Source: VXNE01 sp965217825 (GTDB taxonomy: Bacteria > Pseudomonadota > Gammaproteobacteria > Pseudomonadales > Azotimanducaceae). Taken from it: DNA of 64,000 bases. The stretch is taken from assembly GCA_965217825.1 (NCBI GenBank), contig OZ244571.1, positions 1,612,001 to 1,676,000 on the forward strand, read 5' to 3'. The translations under genes and the position numbers were made by a program. This document shows positions 48,966-57,769 of this stretch, piece by piece (positions within the stretch are counted from its first letter, which is position 1; the number at the start of each line of letters is the position of its first letter). The notes beneath the pieces are model-generated. The model made no database searches, was not told where the DNA came from, and saw nothing but the letters and a program-made list of their open reading frames with translations.

Positions 48966-51290
48966 TCAATCAAAGCGCAGTAGAAGTCGTATTTCGTACA
49001 GGCGGGGAGCGCCCATAAAGGCAGTTTCCACGCCGGAGAACTCCGCGGTATTGAAGCTCTGGGCGGCGCGCGCCTCGTCCGTCAGGTTTGTACCTCCTAA
49101 ACGCACTTCCCAACGCTGATCACTGGCTGAAATCGATACGAAAGCGTTCAGGTAGGTCGCTGCGGCAACGGCGAGGTTGGGAGAATCCGACGACTCGTTG
49201 GCGTGGTCGCCCTTGTAGGCGATATCGACATGCACGGTTCCGGCGATGCCCGGGGTGAGCTGATCCGAGTAGGTCATGCCAAGGAAGCCGGTCCACTCGG
49301 GTGCATTCGGCAGACGCCGCGTGCTGACGTCGGTAAGCACGCCGTTAACTAGCGTTTCGAATTCCTCGTATTCCGCATTCAGGTATCCGACTGAAGCGTC
49401 GATCGAAAGACGGTGGCTGGGCCGATAAGAAACCACACCCTCCAAGCCTTGAATTTTCGCGGATGCGGCGTTGGTAAACAGGCTGACGAATTGCCCGGTC
49501 ACCGGGTCCTGGCCGAAGCCGTTCAACTGCAGATCGTTGTAGTCGTTGTCGAAATACGCGGCCGAGTAGGTGAACCGGTTTTCCGGATCGCGACCCTTGA
49601 TGCCGGTTTCGAAGGTCCAGACCGTTTCCGGATCAAACGGCTCGAACTCGCTACCTGCAAATGCCCGCCCCGGGAAACCGCCGCTCTTGAAGCCGCGAGA
49701 AACGGACGCATACAGCGTGAGGCTGTCGTTTGGCTGGTGCGACAGGACCGCGCGTGGTGTTACCGCATTCCAATCCTGTGTGTCTTGCAGGTTCTCGCCG
49801 GGAAACCCGATGCCGGCCAGAAACGGCGGCCGATCAAGACTCAAGGACAGCGTTGGGTCAAAGAAAAACTCGCCGCGCCGGGTGACCTCTTTCTCGTCAT
49901 TGGTGTAGCGGGCGCCAATCTCCACGCTGGTCGTATCCGAAATGGGAAAAGTAATGTCGGCAAATGCCGCGATCGATCGCGTGCGCTGGTCGCTTTCGCC
50001 GTATCCGCCCGATGGAACTCCGACACTGATGATCGGGAAAAAGAATCCGAAGAACTCGAATGACGCCGACGCATCGTCGAATCCCGCGAGCACAACATCA
50101 TCGTCGATAAAGTAGAAAACACCGCCCGTAAACGACAGGCCACTATCGCGTTCAAACGCTACCCTCAGCTCCGTGGAAAACTGGTCGTCGTCCTCATAAA
50201 CCGGAATGTCGAGGACCGGATGAGGCGTGCTGTCGGCATCCAGAACGAAATCCCAGGAAAGTTTGCGGTATGCCGTGATGCTCTCCAGGTACCAGTCGTC
50301 ACCAAAATGCCGCTTGATCTTGAATGAGGCCCCGAGCGTCGTCAGGTCGGCAAGAATATTCGCCGTGCCTTCGACAACATAGGGCGAACCGAAGGCTTCC
50401 TCCGTCGGCAAGTAGGTCACCGGGCTGAACGGAGCGCCAACCGGGTCCGGAAACAATGTGAGCGGCGTTTTCCGGATCGGTGTCAGTGACCGGTCAGGAC
50501 GCTCGAATTTTCCTTCGAAGCGGAGCACCAAACTCAGATTGTCGCTCGGCTCGAAGTCCAGGCCGGATCGAAACGACCGCGTATTGGTGTCGCCATCGGT
50601 CCCGCCAAGCACCGCATTCTCGGAATACCCGTCGCGTTCGACCCCGGAGAACGATATTTTCCCTTTCCACCGGCCGTCGCTGCTCAATGGTCCGCTGATA
50701 CGGCCGTTGTATATCCGGGCGTTGAGATTTCCGGCGCCAAGCTCGGCATACGCTTCAAACTCATCGGACGGCTGGCGAGTAATCAGCTTGACGGCGCCTC
50801 CGGGGGAGTTTCGCCCGTACAGCGTTCCTTGCGGCCCGCGCAGAACCTCGACGCGTTCGATGTCGAACAATTCCACGAAAGCGGCCTGGGTGCGCGCCAC
50901 GTATACGTCGTCGATATAGACGCCGACACCCGGCTCGACAAAGGGTAAGGAGTCGTTCTGCCCGATGCCACGCAAGTAGACCGCGGCATTGGACGAATCG
51001 CTTTTTTGAAAATGAAAGTTCGGCACCGCATATTGCACTTGGCGCATGTCGGTCGCCTGCAAATCGCGAAGCCGGCGTTCACTGAAGGCCGAAACCGAAC
51101 CTGGCACGGTCCATAGCGACTCCTCCCTGCGCCGCGCGGTGACGATGATTTCCTCGATTGTATTGACCTGCTCATTGGCCGCCGCCTCTTGGGCGACACA
51201 GACAATACCCACGTCGAGAAAAGCCAGGATTGCGATAACGCTCGAGACTGCGACCGGCCGAATACGGCGAACTGTCTTGTTGGGCCACAT
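48966..51290 (-). CDS. TonB-dependent outer-membrane receptor
   Basis: 774 residues from ATG 51290, seven bases after GAGGAA. The signal peptide has its core in SSVIAILAFLDVGIVCVAQE. EEIIVTARRREESL is the TonB-box region. The plug follows (LPFVEPGVGVYIDDVYVART, EVLRGPQGTLYGRNSPGGAV), then a 22-strand-type barrel with FNDP-style repeats (GFKSGGFPGRAF, TFETGIKGRDPENRFTYS). The C-terminus ends LYEIRLLLRFD. The plug style is that of the large CirA/IroN-like group used by marine and sphingomonad bacteria for terpenes, sterols and other hydrophobic compounds. The ligand is unknown. It precedes the esterase and is divergent from an AraC regulator. Confidence 0.92.
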   Translation of the reverse strand: MWPNKTVRRIRPVAVSSVIAILAFLDVGIVCVAQEAAANEQVNTIEEIIVTARRREESLWTVPGSVSAFSERRLRDLQATDMRQVQYAVPNFHFQKSDSSNAAVYLRGIGQNDSLPFVEPGVGVYIDDVYVARTQAAFVELFDIERVEVLRGPQGTLYGRNSPGGAVKLITRQPSDEFEAYAELGAGNLNARIYNGRISGPLSSDGRWKGKISFSGVERDGYSENAVLGGTDGDTNTRSFRSGLDFEPSDNLSLVLRFEGKFERPDRSLTPIRKTPLTLFPDPVGAPFSPVTYLPTEEAFGSPYVVEGTANILADLTTLGASFKIKRHFGDDWYLESITAYRKLSWDFVLDADSTPHPVLDIPVYEDDDQFSTELRVAFERDSGLSFTGGVFYFIDDDVVLAGFDDASASFEFFGFFFPIISVGVPSGGYGESDQRTRSIAAFADITFPISDTTSVEIGARYTNDEKEVTRRGEFFFDPTLSLSLDRPPFLAGIGFPGENLQDTQDWNAVTPRAVLSHQPNDSLTLYASVSRGFKSGGFPGRAFAGSEFEPFDPETVWTFETGIKGRDPENRFTYSAAYFDNDYNDLQLNGFGQDPVTGQFVSLFTNAASAKIQGLEGVVSYRPSHRLSIDASVGYLNAEYEEFETLVNGVLTDVSTRRLPNAPEWTGFLGMTYSDQLTPGIAGTVHVDIAYKGDHANESSDSPNLAVAAATYLNAFVSISASDQRWEVRLGGTNLTDEARAAQSFNTAEFSGVETAFMGAPRLYEIRLLLRFD

Positions 51291-51431
51291 GGTGCAATTC
51301 CTCCATTTGTCGCGATGCGTACAGCGGATCGAACATTCCCCCACTCCGAATTTGATGATTGCTTGAGGTGATCCGCAATGACAAAACAGGTCATGTAAGA
51401 GGGACAATTGTGGCCAGCACCGTGGTACGGT
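51291..51431. promoter_or_regulatory. Divergent promoter region, receptor / AraC regulator
   Basis: 141 bp between divergent starts. It holds the GAGGAA ribosome site of the receptor gene. The stretch CATGTAAGAGGGACAATTGTGG near the regulator start is the best place for promoter elements of the plus-strand gene, though no good -35/-10 pair could be fixed. The layout suggests that the AraC protein controls the receptor-esterase transcript and itself. Confidence 0.4.
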
Positions 51432-52520
51432 ATGAATATGAACTTCAGCGACCACCCAGGTTCGGCGAATGGGCCAGGCATTCCGTGCGTGGACAGCTCC
51501 TTGTTTGAACCGCTGGCGAAAGCTGCGAAGTCCAGCGGTATCGACCTGGCCGTCGTATTGCGGGAAATACGGCGCCAGCGACCGGGTGCAAACGATGAAT
51601 CGGAACCCGTGCCGGTCTCCGACTATTTCAGGCTTCTCGGGAGACTGGCCGACCTGACCAGCGACGAGACCGTGCGAATGTCAAAGCGGCCCCTGTTGCC
51701 GGGCGCGTTCCACTTCGTGATGTCCCAGGCGGTTGCCTCGAACCGCTTTGACCTCATGCTTCGCAAGTTTGCGAACGGCTTCAATCTATTGCACGGTCGC
51801 GTCTACAATCACGTAGTGACGCAGGGCGACAAGCTGATCTACGCCATTGACAACAAGGATTTTCCCACCCCATTCGAGTTGACGGCCCGCCAGTTGCACA
51901 GTTTTCTCGAGTGTATCGGGATACTCATGCACACACTGTTTGGCATTTGTGCCGGCGCCAACATCGATTCATACCTGTGCAAGGTTACGACCAAGCGGCG
52001 TCTGAGCAATCCTCGCAAACACACGGGCAACCGGCTTGACCAACTGGCGTACTGGGGCGTGCCGACCGCGTACGGAAGCAAGAACTACGCGCTGATCTAC
52101 GACTACTCCGTCGCCGCTTTGCCAGTGAAACTCCGGGCTGCCGACCTGCCCCAGCCAAACGCCATCTTTGGCGAAGTGGCCAACCTGATTGAGTGCAATC
52201 TCAGGGTTACGCCCGCGAACGTGCCGATCGTCGATAGGGTCATCGACCTGATGTCGAGGCAAACCGTGTCGGCCAATGCGCTTGCATTGCAGCTCAATCT
52301 CAGTGCCAGGACCTTGCGGCGCCGCCTGGCGCAGTCGAACACATCATTTCAGGAGGTCAGGCAAAAGGCATTGAACGAACGCGCAAAGCGTCTGTTGTCT
52401 CAAGATCACCTCGCCGGCGAAGTCGCCGAAGAACTCGACTACTCGGACGAGAGAAGCTTTCGGCGCGCATTCATCCGCTGGAACCGGATTTCGCCTTCGA
52501 AGTTTCGCTCCGGATCATGA
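51432..52520 (+). CDS. AraC-family transcriptional regulator
   Basis: 362 residues from ATG 51432; a second ATG follows two codons later, and the TTG at 51408 is less likely. The N-terminal two thirds match the arabinose-binding-like domain common in regulators such as OruR or ArgR-type AraC proteins (about 35-220). The C-terminal AraC DNA-binding domain has two helix-turn-helix motifs: VSANALALQLNLSARTLRRR and then DHLAGEVAEELDYSDERSFR, with the typical ending RRAFIRWNRISPSKFR. It is divergently transcribed from the TonB receptor gene and is probably its ligand-responsive activator. Confidence 0.88.
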   Translation: MNMNFSDHPGSANGPGIPCVDSSLFEPLAKAAKSSGIDLAVVLREIRRQRPGANDESEPVPVSDYFRLLGRLADLTSDETVRMSKRPLLPGAFHFVMSQAVASNRFDLMLRKFANGFNLLHGRVYNHVVTQGDKLIYAIDNKDFPTPFELTARQLHSFLECIGILMHTLFGICAGANIDSYLCKVTTKRRLSNPRKHTGNRLDQLAYWGVPTAYGSKNYALIYDYSVAALPVKLRAADLPQPNAIFGEVANLIECNLRVTPANVPIVDRVIDLMSRQTVSANALALQLNLSARTLRRRLAQSNTSFQEVRQKALNERAKRLLSQDHLAGEVAEELDYSDERSFRRAFIRWNRISPSKFRSGS

Positions 52521-52539
52521 TCGGGCGTTTCTTCAACAG

Positions 52540-52663
52540 CCCAGATCCGCGATGGCACGGCGATCCTCGAAGGCCTGGTCCCGCGCGTCATCCACCTCCT
52601 GATCGCCAATCCCGAGGAGGACTGGGCGATCCGTGCTACCCGGTGGTGCGGGACGACGTTTGA
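52540..52663 (+). pseudogene. Orphan 3' tail of the HEPN-like gene
   Basis: The DNA encodes QIRDGTAILEGLVPRVIHLL and IANPEEDW, then loses one G relative to the intact gene (GACTGGGCGAT for GATTGGGGCGAC), and continues in another frame as DPCYPVVRDDV. It matches the last 40 codons of the HEPN-like gene at 47841-47950 and a few bases past its stop. There is no upstream part. It lies between the AraC gene and the mtnA stop. Confidence 0.75.
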
Positions 52664-52684
52664 GCCGCGCCCGTCGGTCTGCAG

Positions 52685-53641
52685 TTACTTCAGTTTGGCC
52701 AGATCGCGCGCGGTCTCCATACGGCCGCAATCCGTAATCCAGCTTGTGACGAGTTCGGCCGGGGTCACGTCGAATGCGGGATTTCGAACCCGCACGCCCG
52801 GGGCGACCCGAATCGAGTCGGTCACTTCGCTGGGATCACGTTGTTCGATGTCGACATCGGCGCCCGTCGCGGTGTCGGCATCGAAGGTCGACGTCGGGAA
52901 GGCCACGTGGAAGGGAATGCCGTGGTAGCGGCTGGCGATGGCGATGCCCCGTGTACCGATCTTGTTCACCACGTCGCCATTGGCGGTGACGCGGTCGGCG
53001 CCTACGATCACGCTATCGATCGCACCCTCCGACATGAGGTGCGAGACCATGTTGTCGCAAATGAGGGTGACGTCGAGACCCGCCCGGACCAGTTCCCACG
53101 CCGTCAGCCGCGCCCCTTGCAGGAGCGGTCGAGTCTCGTCGACGAACACCTTGAAACGCACGCCGGCTTCGTGCGCGAGGTATAGCGGCGCGGTCGCGGT
53201 TCCCAGCGCGGAGACGGCGAGGGCGCCCGCGTTGCAGTGTGTCAGGACGGAGCTGTTTTCGTCGATCAGCTCCATGCCGTTCGCGCCGATCGCGCGACAC
53301 ATCTCGGCATCCTCGCGGTGAATGGCCTCGGCTTCGGCCACCGCATCGCTCGCAGCGAGTACCCGATTCACCGCCCAGGCGAGATTGACCGCGGTCGGAC
53401 GCGCCGCAACGAGAAGCCGCGCCGCGCGGGCGACATCGCGGCCGGCGCGAGCGTCGAGCGCGAGACCGTATGCCGCCGCGATACCGATAGCGGGCGCGCC
53501 TCGTACCTGCATGGCGGCGATGGATGCCGCCACCATCTCGGCACCCGTCTGCGCGGCGTAGACAACTTCCTCAGGCAGCTTGCGCTGATCGAGCAGCCAC
53601 AATCTGCCGCTTTCCCATCGAATCGCTGGGGGGACTTTCAC
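52685..53641 (-). CDS. mtnA: Methylthioribose-1-phosphate isomerase
   Basis: 318 residues, slightly shorter than the usual 340-360. It isomerises methylthioribose-1-phosphate to the ribulose form in methionine salvage. MQVRGAPAIGIAAAYGLAL is the N-terminal signature, the catalytic Cys is in VLTHCNAGALA (near residue 134), and the catalytic Asp is in VIVGADRVTANGDVVNKIGT (near 214). Both are intact. No other methionine-salvage gene is adjacent. The related eIF2B-like regulators lack this Cys/Asp pair, which supports the enzyme call. Confidence 0.93.
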   Translation of the reverse strand: MKVPPAIRWESGRLWLLDQRKLPEEVVYAAQTGAEMVAASIAAMQVRGAPAIGIAAAYGLALDARAGRDVARAARLLVAARPTAVNLAWAVNRVLAASDAVAEAEAIHREDAEMCRAIGANGMELIDENSSVLTHCNAGALAVSALGTATAPLYLAHEAGVRFKVFVDETRPLLQGARLTAWELVRAGLDVTLICDNMVSHLMSEGAIDSVIVGADRVTANGDVVNKIGTRGIAIASRYHGIPFHVAFPTSTFDADTATGADVDIEQRDPSEVTDSIRVAPGVRVRNPAFDVTPAELVTSWITDCGRMETARDLAKLK

Positions 53642-53823
53642 AGCGAATCACTTGCGGGGATCGAATTCGTCCAGCTGCCGAGCCCGCTTGTATTGGGAGT
53701 CACAGAGACTTCCTAGCCTTCCAGGTGTTTTGTGCATGAACGGAGTTCCACCCGATGGAAGGTTGGATCGGGATGGGGTTCGCGACGCCTGTCCCCGATT
53801 GTTTGATCACTATCTTGGGGATG

Positions 53824-54510
53824 TTACGGATGTCTCTGAATCAGATGAAGTTCATCCAACCTATACGCCATTGCCTTGACCGAAACTTTGAATTGTTCGT
53901 GCATTGGAACGATGTGGTTGCCGAAAAAGTCTCGGGGACTACGAGCAAATGCGAAAGCCCTCTCCCGAGAATCCGGGTTTGTCCGGAGTAGGCGTTCGGG
54001 CTCGTTTGGATCGAGCAAGAACGCGACGGCATCGTTCATTTCGATTGGTACGGCACCGAACGCTCCGGTCACCCGTCGTCTCATCAAGTTCTCCGGCATG
54101 AGGAAACTAGCGGCAAAACGATCCATTTTCCGCTCTACGGGATCCTGGATATTTTCCCTTGGGGCATCGATTGCTCGCTCGCGGAACGCGTCTTCTGGAG
54201 GACCGAAGACGATATGCCCTAGCTCGTGAGCGCCGGTAAACCGCGCGGATGCGATTCCGAACTCTTCGGAAACAGTGACTCTCTTTCGCCCGGGGTCGAC
54301 CATGCCTGCAATTGCCCATCGTGTACTCGGGGGCCAGTCGAAGATTTCGGGCACAGAAACGTATTTGTAACCAAGCAACTCGGCGGCTGACCGAGGATCC
54401 AGCATATCAACGGGATCTTGAGGAACGCCACGCGGCCATAGCCCCTGTTTGCTGTCCCAAATCCGGCGGTGAAGCCCGGAGACGGCGGTTGATACCGATT
54501 TCGTCGTCAT
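53824..54510 (-). CDS. ImmA/IrrE-family zinc metallopeptidase
   Basis: 228 residues. The zinc motif is HELGH in ARFTGAHELGHIVFG (near residue 95), followed by a DRFAASFLMPENLM segment that carries the third ligand region. This is the ImmA/IrrE (COG2856) fold, which cleaves repressors of phages, conjugative elements or the deinococcal stress response. The usual partner, an XRE-type repressor, is not next to it; the nearest DNA-binding genes are an RHH antitoxin 150 bp away and a HigA-like antitoxin at 57 kb. It may be a degraded mobile-element module. Confidence 0.85.
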   Translation of the reverse strand: MTTKSVSTAVSGLHRRIWDSKQGLWPRGVPQDPVDMLDPRSAAELLGYKYVSVPEIFDWPPSTRWAIAGMVDPGRKRVTVSEEFGIASARFTGAHELGHIVFGPPEDAFRERAIDAPRENIQDPVERKMDRFAASFLMPENLMRRRVTGAFGAVPIEMNDAVAFLLDPNEPERLLRTNPDSRERAFAFARSPRDFFGNHIVPMHEQFKVSVKAMAYRLDELHLIQRHP

Positions 54511-54659
54511 GACTACAACATATAGCGCTTTAGCAATGTATCGTCAACTATATGTGGTTTTCGGGAGATGGCCTGTGGAGAGGATCTCAGGTGTTGGAGG
54601 ACCGGCCGGAAGTGGCCCTGGTGAAACGAATCGGTACTGCCGGGTCTCGTCGCGATGCA

Positions 54660-54908
54660 TCACCCGTCTTTCCAGGGGACATCGCCCCACGCGTGGTCCC
54701 CCGTCGGAATGACGAATTCCTGTGGCGTCGGCGGGATCCGCCGATACCCGGCTTTCTGACGCTCCTCCTCTTCCGCCTCCTCATGGCGCGCCAAGGCTGC
54801 CCGTAGTGCTTGCCGGACGAATTCTGAACGGGTTATGCCGAGACGCTTCGCCCGTTCATCGATGCGCGCCACGAGTTCGTCATCCATCGTGATCTTTACG
54901 GTGTTCAT
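54660..54908 (-). CDS. Ribbon-helix-helix (CopG-like) antitoxin, orphan
   Basis: 82 residues. The N-terminus (MNTVKITMDDELVARIDERA and KRLGITRSEFVRQALRAAL) is a clear ribbon-helix-helix DNA-binding domain. The C-terminal half (EEEERQKAGYRRIPPTPQEF, ending WGDVPWKDG) is the acidic, aromatic toxin-binding type of tail. The expected downstream toxin is absent: after the stop only about 40 residues are open (starting MHRDETRQYRF), with no PemK/MazF or RelE signature. A palindrome lies at its promoter. Confidence 0.75.
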   Translation of the reverse strand: MNTVKITMDDELVARIDERAKRLGITRSEFVRQALRAALARHEEAEEEERQKAGYRRIPPTPQEFVIPTGDHAWGDVPWKDG

Positions 54909-54950
54909 AGCTATGGCTCAAGCTATTTCGATAGTTATTCTATTGTGGGT
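54905..54950 (-). promoter_or_regulatory. Operator/promoter of the RHH antitoxin gene
   Basis: ATAGCTATGGCTCAAGCTAT (54907-54926) contains ATAGCT and AGCTAT as an inverted repeat, directly at the start codon, and ATAGTTATTCTAT follows as a second AT-rich inverted repeat. On the minus strand TAGAAT or TAACTAT can act as the -10. Autoregulation by the RHH protein is expected from its family. Confidence 0.45.
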
Positions 54951-55005
54951 TACATGTCGGGCAGGAGTATCCCACCGCAGGTTTCCCGACGAGTGCGAAG
55001 TGCGA

Positions 55006-56196
55006 CTACGCCGTGCTGGATGCGACTCTCGCATCAGACGCCCTGCGGGAGTCTTCAAGCGCGCCAAGCAGTCGATCCACATCCGCGTCTGTGTGCGCCG
55101 CGGTCAATGTAATACGCAGCCGCGAAGTGCCTTCGGGCACCGAGGGCGGGCGAATGGCCGTGCAAAGGCAACCGCGTTGTTCGAGGTCCCGACTCATGTC
55201 CAACGCCGCCTGTGGGTCGCCGATGATCAGGGGCTGGATGGGAGATGCCGACTCCGGCAGGTTGAATCCCAGGCGCGCCGCACCTTTGCGGAATCGTTCA
55301 ATCAGTGCGTCCAGCCGGTCGCGCCGCCATGCTTCGGCCCGGGCTATGGCAAGACTCGCGAGTGTCGCGACCGCGAGCGCGGGTGGCATGGCGGTCGTAT
55401 AGATGTAGTTGCGGGAACGTTGGATGAGCGTTTCGATGAGTGCTTCGCTGCCAGCGACGAAGGCCCCGGACGTGCCGAATGCCTTGCCGAACGTCCCGAC
55501 CACCACCTGCACATCGTCTACCGAGTATCTGGCCGGATCGACCAGGCCGACGCCCGACGCTCCGTGCACCCCCATGCCGTGGGCGTCATCGATCATGATC
55601 CAGGCGTCCCGTCGCCGGGCGACGGCGATCAGTTCATCCAGCCGACAACGGTCCCCGTCCATGCTGAACGTACCGTCGCTGACGATCAGTTTGCGGTTCG
55701 CGTCATTGGCAAGTTGCCGATCCAGATCGTCGCTATTCAGATGCGCGTACCAGGCGAAATGCGCGCGGCTTAACCACCCCCCATCCAGCAGCGAGGCGTG
55801 ATTCAACCGGTCCTCGCACACCAGGTCGTCGACGGACAACAAGGCGTTGATGACGCCGACATTCGCGGCGTAGCCGCTGGAATAGACGAGTGCCCGCGGA
55901 CGCCCGGTGAACTCGGCGAGCGTCCGTTCAAGTTCCTCGTGCGCCTCGGTGTGGCCACAAACCAGGTGCGATGCTCCGGCCCCCACGCCCCAGCGTTCGA
56001 CGGCGGACTTGAACGCCCGGGCGATGCGCTGATCGCCCGCGAGACCGAGATAGTCGTTGCTGCAAAAGTTGAGCAACTCGCGCCCGTCCACCTGGATGGC
56101 GCGACCCTGCCGGCTGCCGACGTTGCGGCGCCTTCTGTACATGTTTTGGGCGCGCAGGGCATCGAGCCGTTGCTGGAGATCGCTGAAGCCGGGCAT
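55006..56196 (-). CDS. bioF: 8-amino-7-oxononanoate synthase
   Basis: 396 residues, the family's usual length. It condenses pimeloyl thioester with alanine in biotin synthesis, using PLP. Visible motifs: NFCSNDYLGLA (near residue 44), VGAGASHLVCGHTEAHEELE, DDAHGMGVHGASGVG, and the PLP lysine in GTFGKAFGTSGAF (near 240). The NYIYTTAMPPA segment follows as usual. No other bio gene is beside it. The related KBL and serine palmitoyltransferase have different GHG-loop texts, so BioF is preferred. Confidence 0.93.
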   Translation of the reverse strand: MPGFSDLQQRLDALRAQNMYRRRRNVGSRQGRAIQVDGRELLNFCSNDYLGLAGDQRIARAFKSAVERWGVGAGASHLVCGHTEAHEELERTLAEFTGRPRALVYSSGYAANVGVINALLSVDDLVCEDRLNHASLLDGGWLSRAHFAWYAHLNSDDLDRQLANDANRKLIVSDGTFSMDGDRCRLDELIAVARRRDAWIMIDDAHGMGVHGASGVGLVDPARYSVDDVQVVVGTFGKAFGTSGAFVAGSEALIETLIQRSRNYIYTTAMPPALAVATLASLAIARAEAWRRDRLDALIERFRKGAARLGFNLPESASPIQPLIIGDPQAALDMSRDLEQRGCLCTAIRPPSVPEGTSRLRITLTAAHTDADVDRLLGALEDSRRASDARVASSTA

Positions 56197-56365
56197 CGTG
56201 CATCGATCATAACTTGCACGAATGCGCCACGTCGCGGTGGGGTTTTCCTCTGGGGATCTCGGACAGCGAAGGCCACCGGACCGAGTTCGAAGACCTCGGA
56301 GCTACTCCCGCGCCCGTTGACCAATGCGCAGACGGACTACGCAAATTGAAGCCATAGCAGGGTCG

Positions 56366-56485
56366 ATGATCGTCGATCAGCCATCGACCCGCCATACGCG
56401 CACGGCCTACGGTTGGCGGATGGAGGCACCACGATTTGATGCTGCCATGGAAGACCCTTCACGCGGTGAGCAGCGGGGCGACGTG
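56366..56485. repeat. Dispersed repeat with inverted core, copy 1
   Basis: It begins with GTCGATCAGCCATCGAC (inverted GTCGAT/ATCGAC around 5 bases), then GGTTGGCGGATGGAGGCAC and a GACCCTTCACGCGGTGAGCA stretch. The same order recurs at 61238-61350, and a shorter version at 57351-57400. It lies in the 430-bp gap before the toxin gene, where no gene is seen. Confidence 0.6.
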
Positions 56486-56627
56486 GTGCCAACCAATCTG
56501 GCCGTCGGCGCGGCCCGAACAATGCATACGTTGGCATCGAGAGAGAAATTGGATGCCTTCTTGCCGAGAGGAATCGACTTACCGTGGACGGACTTGACAA
56601 CATTCCGCAGATGGAATACATCATCGA

Positions 56628-56990
56628 ATGAACTGGGACGTCGAGTACGCGAATGAGTTCGGCGCGTGGTGGACCGATCTCTTGGAGCCCGAGCAGGACG
56701 ACTTGGCCGCAGTGGTGGAGTTGTTGATGGAGCTAGGGCCGAGATTGTCGTTTCCCTACTCTTCGGGTGTCCAAGGGTCCCGCCACGCTCATATGCGCGA
56801 GTTGCGAGTTCAAAGCGGCGGGAAACCGATTCGTGTTTTCTATGCTTTCGACCCGAGACGAACGGCAATCTTGCTGATTGGCGACGACAAGTCGGGAGAC
56901 AGTCGGTTCTACCGACGGCTTGTGCCCATCGCGGACGAACTCTATGACAAGCATCTGGACGAGCTGATACGGGATGGGTTGATCGAATGA
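56628..56990 (+). CDS. HigB/RelE-superfamily toxin (Gp49-like)
   Basis: 120 residues. The text MNWDVEYANEFGAWW, LVELL-like helices, then RELRVQSGGKPIRVFYAFDP and TAILLIGDDKSGDSRFYRRL is the phage-derived Gp49-like/HigB fold of ribosome-dependent mRNA interferases. The basic pair in the IRVFYAFDPRR strand and the final Arg/Tyr segment are the expected active-site region. The toxin gene comes first and overlaps the antitoxin by ATGA, the HigBA order. Inverse-order RelE systems are a less likely alternative. Confidence 0.85.
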   Translation: MNWDVEYANEFGAWWTDLLEPEQDDLAAVVELLMELGPRLSFPYSSGVQGSRHAHMRELRVQSGGKPIRVFYAFDPRRTAILLIGDDKSGDSRFYRRLVPIADELYDKHLDELIRDGLIE

Positions 56991-57307
56991 GCGGACGAAA
57001 GGTCTTCAGCGACCTCACCAAAGGATTTGCGCCGGAGCGCCGCGCGCGCGTTAACGCGAAAAAGGGGGAGCTTCGCGCGGCCATGGCGCTTCACGAGCTC
57101 CGCAAGGCACGAGCAATGACGCAGAAATCCATCGGCGAAGCATTGAACGTTAATCAGCCCGCCGTCGCCAAACTGGAACGGCGGACCGACATGTATGTTT
57201 CCAACCTGCGGGCCTACATTGAAGCCATGGGTGGCAAACTGAGTATCGTTGCCCAGTTTCCGCAGGGCGATGTTGCCATCACCAACTTCTCGGATACAGC
57301 CAAATAG
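56987..57307 (+). CDS. HigA-like XRE antitoxin
   Basis: 106 residues. A central helix-turn-helix (MALHELRKARAMTQKSIGEA and LNVNQPAVAKLERRTD) is followed by a short dimer/tail region (MYVSNLRAYIEAMGGKLSIV, then AQFPQGDVAITNF). This is the short XRE antitoxin that pairs with Gp49-like toxins. Translation is coupled to the toxin by ATGA. The C-terminal tail and about 95 bp after the stop are repeated at 61084-61290, beyond the SIR2-HerA operon. Confidence 0.88.
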   Translation: MSGRKVFSDLTKGFAPERRARVNAKKGELRAAMALHELRKARAMTQKSIGEALNVNQPAVAKLERRTDMYVSNLRAYIEAMGGKLSIVAQFPQGDVAITNFSDTAK

Positions 57308-57400
57308 GCGGATGTATTACGCCGATTAGAGTCATCGGCATCGTCTGAAGGAGTCGATCTGCCATCGACTCGGCTTGGGAGTTCCGCCTACGGTTGGCTT
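57221..57400. repeat. Left direct repeat of the SIR2-HerA island
   Basis: About 180 bp that begin in the last 29 codons of the antitoxin gene, run past its stop (GGCGGATGTATTACGCCGAT, TAGAGTCATCGGCATCGTCT) and end with the GTCGATCTGCCATCGAC inverted repeat. They match 61108-61290 in the same order and orientation, about 85 percent identical by eye. Confidence 0.75.
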
Positions 57401-57547
57401 GACATGGGGATTCCTGTCGGCTGCTTGGATGGAAACGACGTTGGTGTTCTGCGTCTGCTGTTGTGGTTGGCGGGCGTTCGGTGGCGTCACATATCTCCTC
57501 GTTTCCGTGGAGCTATCAGGTGCGCCGCGCATGTTGACAGACGAGCC

Positions 57548-57760
57548 CTAACCGACTCGCGAATACGGATATGCGTTCTTAATGTAGGTGTTCAGGAATC
57601 GTCCTTTCGAACCTTCCGTCATCAATCGGTCATACATATTCTCCGAGACGTTGTAGTATTGGTAGATTGAGCCATTCAAGAACTCGACTTCGAGCGTCTC
57701 GGATGTGGAATCGTAGCCAACGGAAGCGATGTTCGATGAAGCGACAGAATATCTTTGCAT
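57548..57760 (-). CDS. KTSC-domain protein, third gene of the SIR2-HerA operon
   Basis: 70 residues, wholly a KTSC domain: SSNIASVGYDSTSETLEVEF, the NGSIYQYYNVSENMYDRLM core, and the GRFLNTYIKNAYPYSRV end. It starts 9 bp after the HerA stop on the same strand, so it is very probably on the same transcript. KTSC domains are small beta-rich modules related by name to lysyl-tRNA synthetase C-termini; they are found in phage and defence contexts and have no fixed function. As a third, conserved-looking component it might regulate the SIR2 NADase or bind the invader signal; that is inference. Confidence 0.85.
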   Translation of the reverse strand: MQRYSVASSNIASVGYDSTSETLEVEFLNGSIYQYYNVSENMYDRLMTEGSKGRFLNTYIKNAYPYSRVG

Positions 57761-57769
57761 AACAAGCCT

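Noticed and set aside
54540..54659. A toxin partner after the RHH antitoxin
   Set aside because: Only about 40 residues are open (MHRDETRQYRF...) with no known toxin motif. Called an orphan antitoxin instead.
56324..56656. A 110-codon frame upstream of the toxin gene
   Set aside because: It consists mostly of dispersed-repeat DNA, ends inside the toxin start region and has no protein-like pattern.
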